Shown here piece by piece: positions 13,376 to 23,891 of a stretch of 64,000 nucleotides of DNA. Source of the DNA: Chrysoporthe austroafricana (Eukaryota; Ascomycota; Sordariomycetes; Diaporthales; Cryphonectriaceae). The notes under the pieces are model-generated. The model was not told the origin of the DNA. It worked only from the letters and a program-made list of their open reading frames with translations, and made no database searches. Made by a program: the position numbers and the translations under genes. The first letter of the stretch is position 1. Every line of letters begins with the position of its first letter. The stretch lies in assembly GCA_001051155.2 (NCBI GenBank), contig JYIP02000002.1, forward strand, positions 4,161,583 through 4,225,582, given 5' to 3'.

Positions 13376-14556
13376 TTAATTCCCACCGGCAGGCTGGGCC
13401 GTCTTTAGCATCAACACCGCCTCGGGGACCACAATCGCCATGACGACCGCATACACGGCCCAGGCAACCAGCATGATCTTCCCCAGCAGCTTGTACAGCC
13501 GGATCCAGCTCGCCCGCTCGAACGTGGTCCAGGCCGTCACGAAGTCGACGTAGCCCTTCCCGGTGACGACGGCGGGCTCGACGACGCCGCCGAAGGACCG
13601 GTCGAAGGGCACAATGGTGTCCTCGTCGGGGGGCAGCAGGCTGGCCTGTACGCGGCAGAGGATGACCTGGGCGGGGATGACGAGCAGGACGGCGCAGGCG
13701 ATGGTGACGAGCAGGACGACAAAGCTCTGCCAGACGGCGTGCGGGGTGTAGTTGGGCACGGCGGTGGGGTTGCGCGGGTCCCAGCGCACGAGGCCGAAGG
13801 CGCGCGAGAGCAGGCGCGGCAGCAGGCGCGTCACCTGCACGGCGGCCCAGTAGGCGGTGATGGGGAGCCACGTCGCGCGGAAGGTCTTGGCGAAGGGCGG
13901 GAGGCGGCGCCAGAAGCGCTCGGGGGACGGCGCGGAGATGACGACGTGGGTCCAGGCGGCCGAGAGCTGGACGGTGGCGAGCGCGGCGACGAGCACGCCG
14001 ACGGAGGCGGGCAGGACGAAGCTGAAGACGGAGCCGCAGAACAGGGCGGCGAAGTTGAGGGCGATGGCGCAGCCCAAGCCGCGGAAGTTGGACGTCCAGC
14101 CGGCGGTCGAGTACAGCAGCCTGTTGATGCGTCGGAGGGAGGTGGTGGTGAGGGCGGGCGCCTCGTCGGCGGGCGTGCCGTCGGCGCCGGCGACAGGCTC
14201 GTCGGCGGTCAGGCTCAGGGAGGAATAGCTCGGCGGCTGAGGGTCTTCGATAATAGCTAGGGTCGGGTAGACGTGGCTAAGCGTGTAGCCGATCTGCGGG
14301 CGGGCGGGATGCGGTTAGCATGCGGTGGCCTTCGGGAGAGGGGGGGGCCGGCACGCGTGATACGACGCGGGGGGAGAAGACTCACGTAGAGGAAGACGGG
14401 CGCGAAGACGAGGAAGTTGGCGAAGAAGACCAGTACGGCCCATCCAGGGAGCTGGGCCATGTCGTCACCGCCACTGCCGTCGCCACTGCCGGCGCCCAGC
14501 TCCGTGGCCCTCCTGACGAGGGCGCCACTGAGGGTGGCCAGGTGTTGGTAGGGCAT
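13376..14556 (-). CDS. Multi-pass membrane protein of unknown function
   Basis: Two exons, 14556-14386 and 14293-13376, phase 0, 362 aa. I do not recognise the family with certainty. The sequence shows an N-terminal segment with MAQLPGWAVLVFFANFLVF running into IGYTLSHVYPTLAIIEDPQP (one membrane span), a polar loop of about 60 residues, then hydrophobic stretches near residues 130-176 (two spans), 199-216, 246-272 and 318-345, so roughly six spans in all. There is no signal peptide before the first span and no catalytic motif I can name. GC content is very high, so long open frames on the opposite strand are shadows. It shares a divergent promoter with the Ayr1-like gene. Confidence 0.75.
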
Positions 14557-14908
14557 CTCGATGGTGTCTCAGAGATCAGAACGCCCCTCGCGGCTCAAGA
14601 AGAGGTAATCGTCGATGTGCTCGGGTGGATCGACAGGGTTGAGGACGGGTAAAAAGGAGGGAGAAAGCCCAAGGGCACGTACGAGGGAGGCTCAGCAGTT
14701 TTATGAACTGAGGGATCCGAGCTGACCGAGCGCGTTGGGAAGCGAGGCGAGTTGAGTGACAGTTCAAGCCCCAGGCCCAGGCTCAATTACCAACCAGCGT
14801 TGCGGCGGGCTGACTAGGTACTAACTGCGTCTGTACTGTATGGCACATTGGTCAGAGTGAGTTGCTCGCCTCCTACGCCACTGTACTACGGTAGCACTGT
14901 AGGTACAA

Positions 14909-14937
14909 AGCAGGTAGCGAGCAGGCTGCTACCTGCT
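14909..14937. repeat. Perfect 10-bp inverted repeat with 9-nt spacer
   Basis: AGCAGGTAGC at 14909-14918 is answered by GCTACCTGCT at 14928-14937, exact over 10 bp with a 9-nt loop. It lies inside the GTAC-rich part of a divergent promoter region and could be a dimeric binding site or a hairpin; no function is shown. Confidence 0.8.
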
Positions 14938-15440
14938 GAGGCGGGCACTTGCCAGGCAGCCAAGTCCCCACAGCGCCTCGTCCTCCACGTCGCACGCTGC
15001 ATGAAGAGCGGGCGTTCCAGGTGTGGATACTACTGTATGAACTACAGCGGTACCCGGTAGGTACCAGGATGGGGGCCACCGGGGCCAATCGGACGACCAC
15101 TACCTGCAGGTTCTCGACACTTCCGTCCTAGTAAGCCATGCATAATACATACTATGATACTAAGTGTTTAATATCATTGTCTTCCAAAGTTTCCCTTCAC
15201 TACCACAAGGCTGAAATCAGACCGTCATGGAGAAGATGGCTTCCCGAGCCCAGTCCAGTGTAGACCAGACCAGAACAGGCACTAGCTTATAAGTGCCAGC
15301 TAGCGAGGCACGCGAGGATGAGCAGCGCTCGCCGGTTTCAGTCGTCCCGAGCCGCTATGGGTATCGTCAGCAAGAGCATATCCGGTGATAGCTGACGCCA
15401 GCCAGGACGGATCGCGGCCAAACCCTTCGATCCCCCTCGG

Positions 15441-15480
15441 CATATAAGTATGTATATATATATATATGTATGTGTGTATA
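15441..15480. repeat. TA/TG dinucleotide microsatellite
   Basis: Alternating TATA and TGTG units with a few interruptions, just upstream of the Ayr1-like gene. Confidence 0.8.
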
Positions 15481-15586
15481 GCCTTGACGGCTTCGCATGA
15501 GTGGTACAGATGATCGGAAAGGTATTTTACACAAGCAGCCCAGCCTGCACAGAAATACACCAGTAGACAATATTACGGCTTCGACC

Positions 15587-16584
15587 ATGGCGCCGACCAG
15601 GTTCGCCCTCATCACAGGCTGCAGCGAGGGCGGCATCGGCCACGCCCTCGCCCTAGAGTTCCAGCGCCGCGGCGATGTGCACGTCTTCGCCACAGCCCGG
15701 TCCCTCCCCAAGATGGCCTCCCTCGGGGGCCTCCCCAACGTCACCCTGCTGGCCCTCGACGTCACTAGCCAGCCCTCGATCGACGCCGCCGCCGCCGCCG
15801 TCGCCGCCCGCACCGGCGGCACCCTCGACTACCTCGTCAACAACGCCGGCGCCCAGTACGTGATGCCCGTGCTGGACCTCGACATTGGGCTGGCGAGGCG
15901 CATGTACGACGTCAACTTCTGGGGCGTCGTCGCCGTAACCAAGGCCTTCGCACCGCTCGTCATCGCCGCCGGGGGCTGCATCGCGAACCTGTCTTCCGTC
16001 GGCACTCTCCTGTCTCTGCCATATCTCGGTTGGTGCCATCCTACCCACCACCTCCCCCCTTCCCCCACAAGCTCGTATGTCAAGGTAGTACAACTTGCTC
16101 AGACGCGGACCCGACAGTGACCTACGCGAGCTCCAAGGCCGCCTGCGAGGTCTTCAGCGAGGGCCTCCGCCGTGAGCTTGCTCCCCTCGGCGTCAGGGTC
16201 GCCACGGTCATCGTGGGAGGCGTCAAGACGAACATCCACAGCAACCAGCCCGAGCTGCCGCTTCCTGAGGACTCCTTCTACAGGCCCGTCTCGAGGCAGA
16301 TCGCAGACCGGGCCAGCGGCCGGGATAGCGAGGGGTACCTTGGCCCGCCGGAGGATTTTGCCAGGGGCCTCGTGGGCCACCTCCTCGGCGGCGCGAGCGG
16401 CAGGGTGTACCACGGCAAGATGTCGTCTCTGGCCATGATCGCGAGGTTCTTCCCGTCGTGGCTCATGGTAAGCCCCGACACCCGGCTGTTCCGAGATACC
16501 GTAAGGCGTGGGTCGCTGAACAGCAGACAGGATCGCCTCGCGCTTATGGGGTCGGGGCTGGACACCCTTCGGCTGGGCAAGTGA
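15587..16584 (+). CDS. Short-chain dehydrogenase, Ayr1-like (1-acyl-DHAP reductase type)
   Basis: Two exons, 15587-16028 and 16118-16584, giving 302 aa. The Rossmann nucleotide site is TGCSEGGIG (about 10-18), followed by a basic TARS segment suited to NADP, LALDVTS, the NNAG motif, the catalytic Ser in ANLSSVG and the Tyr-x3-Lys pair in TYASSKAAC (about Tyr150/Lys154). The TGCSxGGIG form is typical of the Ayr1 group, NADPH-dependent reductases of 1-acyl-dihydroxyacetone phosphate and related ketones acting at lipid droplets/ER. The intron donor is unusual (GTTGGT); a longer alternative using an acceptor at about 16101 would add a few residues. An upstream in-frame ATG at 15497 exists, but MAPTRFALITGC fits the family start. 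Substrate remains inference. Confidence 0.85.
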
Positions 16585-17898
16585 ACACCAAGCACCGGGA
16601 GGATCATAGGCGTTTGTCAGACTGTGCTGCGTGTCTCGAGCCCGCCCGGGGTTAGAAAATCACTTGCGAACCATACAATCCTCCGAGGGAGGCTGTGCCG
16701 AGCATGTCTTGGCAGTATTCTGACGGCAGGAACACGAGATGTCTCTGCCTGTAGCCTAATTCCATATAACGTCGATCGTGAGGTGAATTCTGTAATTGCT
16801 GGGATGGTCGCATATGCAGCTTAACCGGTGGACCTCTTCTATCTCACTGTGCCTGCTTTCATGGATACAGGCGGCATGTCACCGTGTTCACCATAGCAAA
16901 CGCGAGGTATGTAATCCTCCACCGATTGAGAGATATCGGGAGTGATGTCTGGGGCTCTTCGTTCATCCCGGCCTGCATTCACAGCTCTCAACTGAATTTC
17001 CAGGCGGGCATTATTTACACAAGACATGAATGCTATGGTATATGTGCTTCCTCTCACATCTTGTACTTTCTCATTAGAATGCATTCAAACCATGTCGCGT
17101 GCCGCCGGTAAAGCTGCTCTAGTCCTGGGAGGCTGCCGAACCCAGGAGTCCCCTCACAATAGCCAGCCCCGGCGCCATTATGAAATACCGGCCATCCCTC
17201 CATCCACCAGAAACGAATAGGTCCAGTCCCAGACACCCGATCTCAAGCCCGCTTTCTATGCCAGTCGGGCCCCCGCCAGGGTAAATTTGGAAAGGTCTAA
17301 AATGAATCAAGTTGCGCACATCCATCCGTCCATCGTCCATCGATCCTAGTCCGTAGAGGTTCGTAGAAGAAGCAGTTTATCCCCTGTCTAGGGGACGCAA
17401 ACACATGCTTCCAGAATCGTAGCAAGGAATCAAGTCATTCCACCCCGATCAAACCGCCTTTAATGTAGTCGCAACTGTGCGTCGGGAAGGATAAAAGAAG
17501 CAGAGGTATTAGGTTGACTCCCAGAAACACCGTAGCACCTGCAGAGTCTCATTATAAAAAACCTTTTCCCCCAAGACGAAGCGAAGTCGACACCGGAAGA
17601 GGTTTCGATAGGCAGCAGCAAGCCAGCCCGCTGCCCTTGTGACAAGTAAAATATATATGCTGCCGAACGCCGTCCCTTGCGCAATGAGCTGTGATAAAAG
17701 GTACGCTTTCAGAATGCCACCATGTAGGATGGAACACCGGAGTCGATGAGTCGATGAAATCGAGGACGTGCAAAGGCTTTAGCCGAAGGAAAAAGAACTG
17801 ACGCTAGACGGAAGCTGGTTTCTTCAGGGCGCTATGCAGGAAATGTGGGCAGTCATGCCAGTGACATAAAAGCGGTGCGATGGTGGTCAAACATCCTC
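16585..17898. other. Convergent intergenic region
   Basis: About 1.3 kb between the 3' ends of the Ayr1-like gene (+) and bst1 (-). Only short frames without recognisable products are present. Confidence 0.5.
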
Positions 17899-20800
17899 CT
17901 AAGGTGTTTTGCCAACCTTTCTCGACTCGAGGTTGCCCTCGAATAGAGTGCTCCACCCGGTCCAGGACCACGAGTCTGTGGTCGAGTGCACCACAACTAG
18001 CCAGGTTGCGACCAAGTTCACTGCTTGATGAAGCATCCAGGCGCAGCTTACGCCATAAATAGCAGCATACACCGCGACACCAAAGAGCAAGCCGCTGGTC
18101 ACATGTCGTAAACGACTTCTCAGCCTCGGTACCATCTTTCCCGCCGTAAACGTCTCCACAAGCACAATGAACGGCATAATGGACATGACATTGTGGTGGG
18201 ATGAGAAAGGCGTGAACCAGTGGACCGTCAAGTTGCGAATCCACACAATGAGTATTGGAATGTTGATTGGGAGAACCCAGAGCATCAGTACGAACATGGC
18301 GTGGGCGTAGTTGTAGAAGCTGCGGTTGGCGTTCGAGGGCAGCTCTGATGCGATGCGATGGGCTCGCACCGTCGTGATGAGTTGGACCAGGCATGCAACC
18401 ACATAGGCGAATTGATATGGTATGAAGGTGGTGACCAGCAATAAAAGGATGGCTGTGGTGACAAGCCGGCGTCGTGGCGAAGAAGGCATGAAGCCATAGG
18501 GCATAGCTCGTCGCCGGTCGTCATGGCGGACCCACGCGGGACGAGAACTCAGCCAGCCGTATAACATACTGAAGACCGCGGTGAGAACCAGAACCAGATA
18601 ATTGATAATCCAACACACTCCGACACAGCAAATCCCGATCAAGGGCACCATGAACCAGAAGAATGGGTCCTGCGTGCCGGCGAGGAGATCATTTTGGCCG
18701 AAATCAATACCCGTCCAACCTGCATTGCCGAAGGGCCAGAAGCTCGCCACCCCTCGAGATCCAGGGGCGCCCGCAGATAGCGAGAGAAGGGTCAAAGAGG
18801 CAAGGATCAGGGGAATGGACCGCCGCAGACACTGCTCAAGACTTTCGTTGAAAGAGATGAAGATGCCTTGGTTGTCATAAACTCGAAACTGCTTTCGCAC
18901 GACTAGAGCCACGACGAGCATTGGAAACGCAGCAAATGCAGTCCGATAGCGCATGTAAAGTTTGCCCATGCTACCCAGAACATCAACAGTGAGGCGAACA
19001 TTGATGCTCGAACCGCACGTCGGATCGCTCCAAAATTGTAAGCTAAGACCTTCCTCAGTGGATTTGGCCTTCAACGGCGGAGGAATATACGGCGCAATAC
19101 CATGAAGGCTGACACTGGCATGTCTGGCATTCACAAAGTATTTGGACTCGTAAGGTTCTTCGAGGTATTGTCGAACCAGAGGGGCAAAGAGCTCTCTCTG
19201 GTTGCCGCAAGCCTGCTCACTGATGTCGAGATGGTAAGAAAGCAAGCTGGACTGCATCGTCGGGATCGTGATCTCCGTCACCATGGGCCGATGCGCAGGT
19301 AGACGGAAATCCATGCCGAACGCGAGCAGTCTTCGCAAACTTATGTGGCGTGTCCTCTGGGAGCCTGCCACGTCGCTGAATTCCGCGACGACGAAGCCTG
19401 GTGACGGAAGTCCCTTATCCACAACAGCAATGAATTGCTGTTCAGTAATATCCTCTAGATCGAATCGAAGATGTGCGAACGGAGGGACCAGTCTGGAGCC
19501 AGAGGTCAAGAACGGCTGATGTGTGTTTCGGGTAGATGCCGGCAACTGTATCACGTCCGGCGCTGCATTCTTGCATGTCAGACGAGTTGAAGTCTTGCTC
19601 TCTCCTGACGATAAGTCGAGCTTCCAAGGAAGCATAGTGCCGGCCTGCCCCGGTTGCAAAGTGTGCACGCTGCAGAGCAGGACCTCGAGCTTTCCTGATT
19701 CTCCGGCACGGTCCAACTTTTCATCAGTCAGAAGCGTGAAGCGCTTTGGGGCCGAGCCCAAGGGCGGAATTGGCATGAGGTACGCATGCGGCTTGCCCCG
19801 TTTCCCCAAGCCGCGCAAGATCAGGCGATCACCCTGGGCCAGGATCTCATATGAGTCGTCCTCCAGGGTAACGAGGGTGTTTGGCTCTTGGGACAAGACG
19901 GACTTTTCCGCGATGTCCTCCATTCCGGTGAGGAAGTACTTTTTGAACACGCTCATCCGTTGGGCCCGAGGTTTTGTTTGCGACGGACGATGAGCATCCA
20001 CAACGTCGTACAGTGCACGAATCACAACTTTTCGGTGTTGATCGCACCAGAGAATGGCCTGGTGGTCCATGCTTGTCCAGACGGTCGGTATGGTTGAGGT
20101 GAAGACTGTGAAACCATGTGTATCGGGCACAATGGATTCCAGGCTTGCGTAGTCGGAGGGCACAACAGTATCCAAACTTCCACCAGCAATGGAAATAAGG
20201 GTAACATGCCACAACGGATTGTTGTTCGCCCACTGCTGGGCATACGCCTTTCTCCAGTAGTCGTTTATCTCCTCGTAGACCCTGACAATCTCGCTATCAA
20301 AAGAAACAGGAGGTCTGGCATGAGGGGCGGACATGGTGATTATGGTATTAATGGAATGCGCCTGATAGTTGGGCATAATGAGCATAGTTCGAGCCACAAT
20401 GCCGCCCATGGAATGGCCCACAACCATGACTGAGGTTGGGTCCGGCAGGTCGGAATCGCGACTTGTCATGCGCGGATCGAGATAGAGGGAGAGGATGTAC
20501 CGGATCGCCTCGTTGAGGTACTCGGCCTGGTCGATGAGCGTCTGGCCATGGAAGGCTGTGAAGTCCTCGTTGAAGTCCACCGTAAAGAAATCAAGGTTGC
20601 GCACACCGCCCTTGAGGGCCGCGGGATTATTCTGAAGCGTGTCGTGAAAATAGTTGGCTGACTCGGCCGCGAGGGGTCGGACTTGTTTGTAGCTTCCGGC
20701 ATTTCCAGGTATGAACAGCACGGGTGTGCCTCGCAGCTGGAACGGTGGTCAGCATGAAGGTGCCGGTTTCCGCAATGCAAGAAGGGCAGTCGAGCCAACG

Positions 20801-21478
20801 CACCTTGACCTCTTCATCCACCTCCAGTTCCCTGTATAGATAGAGGGAGTACTTGCTGCCGAACCTAGTGTGCTCCGTGTCAAAGTCACTCAACTTGACG
20901 TAGGACGGTCGCATGTAGGACATGATGCACCCCTTCGCGTCGAGACATCGCGTTGCGCTCGAATTGAGGATCGTCACAAGGAAGCCGAGGCCCACGAGGG
21001 AGACCAGGAGGGTAAGGAGGCCGGTGGCCCAGGGGCTCCGGGATCGTGGGCGGCGCAGAATACCGCTGGAGTCAGGGACCTTGTCCACATCGTCTGAGTC
21101 TTCCTCAGCCTTGGATGCCATGACGGGCACGGCAGGTGGCGAATCGACCGACAGAGCAAGTGGCGCCTTTTCTACCGACCCATTCTGCGCGCTCGCGGGT
21201 TTCCAGGAGGAGAAGTTGCCCGATCGCCGGCTTCGCGTAGACTGTGATCTATGGTCGAAGCTAGTCCGCCTGCTGTCGGAGGTTCTGGAGGAGTTGTGGT
21301 TGTGGGCGGACCTCCCAGGTGTCTGGGCAGAGGTTGCCTGAGCCGTGGGGGTGGCATCCGGATCGAGGGTAAGGGAGGTCGACGAAAGCGAGTGGTGGAC
21401 GGACGCGGCACTGACAGGCAGAGGATTGTTGAAATCGTCACCGTCGTCCGAGCCAGAGGACCGCCTCTGCATCCCCAC
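17899..21478 (-). CDS. bst1: GPI inositol-deacylase Bst1/PGAP1
   Basis: Two exons, 21478-20804 and 20736-17899, joined in phase 0 (EVK|LRGTPVLFIPGNAGSYKQ) to about 1170 aa. The N-terminus is a 150-residue Ser/Arg-rich low-complexity cytosolic segment, then one membrane span (WATGLLTLLVSLVGLGFLVT). The lumenal lipase domain follows, with FIPGNAGSYKQVR and the nucleophile elbow VVGHSMGG (about Ser334). The C-terminal third has several hydrophobic spans (for example VVALVVRKQF, LLGIC-type stretches near residues 780-1150). The family removes the acyl chain from inositol of GPI anchors in the ER, which is needed for ER exit and quality control of GPI proteins. Length and topology match fungal Bst1. 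mcd4, acting in GPI assembly, lies 11 kb away. Confidence 0.95.
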
Positions 21479-23891
21479 GACGGTCGGTGGCGCGTCTGCC
21501 GTCAGCGGCCGTGGTGATTGCGATTATCGTGGGAGGGAGGGGGGAAAGGTGGTGGGCGGTGGGTAGTCGCATGTGTCGTGATTGCTGTGAGGATTGACAA
21601 GTGCAGAGGTTGGAAAAATAGGAGGATTTGGAGCTACTGAGGTACAGCGTACGGGTACGGCCTACCCAGTACGGTACGAAGAGCAGAGCGCAAGGCAGGC
21701 AGTCGTGGCAGGGTTGGAGCACAGACTAAGGTGGACTTGCTGGGTTTTTCCTAGGCCCTGGCGAGCTGTGCACTTCTGCACCACCATCAGTAGCTAGCAC
21801 TACTCGCTAGGCCGAATGTACCGCAGTATCTGCCTGGCACGCCAGCACGCCTAGGTAACTGGGTACTATAGCGTGCCAGACATCCGCTAGCGTCAGCCTA
21901 GGCGGGCTCTACTACTAAAAGCCCTGTGCTCGAAACCAGCTTGGACCTGCTGCGGGTTGGAATGACCTTCGCGAGGGCCGCAATTGGAGGGTCGGATAAC
22001 ATCTGGGAACGGCTGTACGATACAATATGTCTTTCGGTTGGTGGGGACATTCCCCATTTCTGGCCCCTGTCCTGCCCATTCTTTTTTTGTAGCCTGCATA
22101 GAGTGTTGCATTACCAGCGAAAGGGCCGAAATTGGCTGGTGAAAACCACGGCTGCGAGAGGTTGAGATTGCAGGACGCAACTGACAATACGAATTTCCCG
22201 CTGTGATCTAATTGCCCTGGTTGCATCTTATGAGCCGATAATGTCACCTGCTCGTCAACCTGGGCCGTCCCCTCTTTCTATCAGTCCCCAGATATCATTG
22301 TGATCTTGACGGCTTGCGCGCCGGGCGGGTGTGCTTGAAACACCTGCAACACAAAGACCGGCCCAAGACATCTCGAGGTACAGGTTCGTTTGATGCAGAT
22401 AGGGCTCCTCAGGATTCGAGACATCTGACGTGCAGCCTCAGTCCAGTCCAGAGGCTTTAACACCGATAGCCTCCGCCTCCACAGCGGACCCGGAGGACCC
22501 GGAGGTTCTCGATGAGGGCGAGTAATGCTTGCTTGGTCCTGGATTTGCTGAATGATCCCGAGACCCCGAGACCGTCTAACCACCTGTCCGTCCAGGATCC
22601 TTTACCGGACCTGTTGTGCTGTTGGTGAAGCCGTTCGTCTCAGCTTGTCGGGCGATTCGCGCATTGGGTCATTCCAAAACGCCTTTGCTATCGGGCGAGC
22701 CTGTCAGTGCCTCCTTTGCACGAATCCTGCCTCAAAGGTCAGCTAGGCCGAGTCCATCGACCTGGTGGTACATATTCCTGGGAGAAGGCTGGGGAGAGGC
22801 ATGTGGGATTGCGGCGCTTCGGGAGGCACCAACGTCACTTGTTCGGTCTATTTAAGCCTGCCTGCCTGTCCTGGAGGCTTAAGGACGGTTTCAAGATATC
22901 GCCATATCGGGGGCCCGCGTCCGGACAGTCTTAGTCTCGGAGGCGCCGCGGTGGTTTCTTCTGATGGTAGCAGAGGTGCGGTCAATCGAGTCGACTATCA
23001 AATACAGGACACGAAGGCGTCTGCCACTGCAATAACAAAAGTCCTCGTGATAGTGTTCTGCTTTTCCCGCATCCCTCTCTCTCCAGCCTCCTGCTTATCG
23101 CCGGTCGCTAGAACAGCAGGGCGTAAGCCTGCATCCCAAGCTGGAATCGCTCCTATTCCTCGATGCGCCTCAGCGTGCAGTAGCGGCGTCGGACTCTTGG
23201 AGAGGTTTGGTTACACTGCAGATTTGCAGATTTGTGGCTATTTGATGATGGAGCCCACCAATCCCCAGGGATCAGCAAGCTACGGCTACAAATTATGTAG
23301 TAGAAGCTCCCGCTCTGCTGCCGGGAGGACGTCAGAGGCGGCGCCAGTCCCGGTTGCGACATGCAGTCTGGAGCTTGCAGAGCTCGTATCGCTCATCGTA
23401 AGCGGCCCAACCAGCCCAGCTGGGCGGCGAGAGCAATCCAGGATCATCATCACGCTGCCTTCAAAGGTCTCAACGTCGGTAATTTTGCCTCATAGAATCC
23501 GAGACTCGATGTATATGATGGTATTTTGCCTGGCTTGATATGATGTGGAGGAAGGCTTTCTTCGAGACAGTTGAGGTGGATGTGAGACTCCAGTAAGCGC
23601 TGCAGTGCTTGGAAATAGCCTGGGTGCGATAAGATAAGAACATTATTCGAACCGAACCGCGTTCTGACGCGTTAAGTTGCAAGCCCCTCCGATCCACTGA
23701 CAGGCTGAGGTGAACGACGCGGCCTCGTCTACATCACGCGACCTTCTATTTCACTAAGGCAGGGTTCTTATGGCATCAGCGTATATTGGTGCCTTTTGAT
23801 CGTTCGTTTGATGCGGGGATGACCTCGTAAACCTTACCACATTCAGGCGCTCGTTCGGTGCGAGGGAAACGAGGACTGGACCCCATGGACG
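21479..23891. promoter_or_regulatory. Divergent intergenic region between bst1 and pms1
   Basis: About 2.4 kb between divergent starts. Near bst1 there is a dense run of GTAC-containing palindromic words (21641-21680, again around 21795-21870). A 257-codon plus-strand frame (22765-23538) has no recognisable domain and is not called. Both promoters must lie in this stretch. Confidence 0.45.

Larger units (their letters stand above)
14557..15586. promoter_or_regulatory. Divergent promoter region between membrane protein and Ayr1-like gene
   Basis: About 1.0 kb between divergent start codons. It holds a cluster of GTAC/GGTACC words around 14880-15065, a perfect 10-bp inverted repeat (listed separately), and a TA/TG microsatellite at about 15441-15480 roughly 110 bp before the reductase ATG. 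No gene is supported. Confidence 0.45.

Noticed and set aside
22765..23538. 257-codon plus-strand frame between bst1 and pms1
   Set aside because: No domain, signal or family resemblance; composition is like other chance frames in GC-rich spacer, and the region is a divergent promoter.
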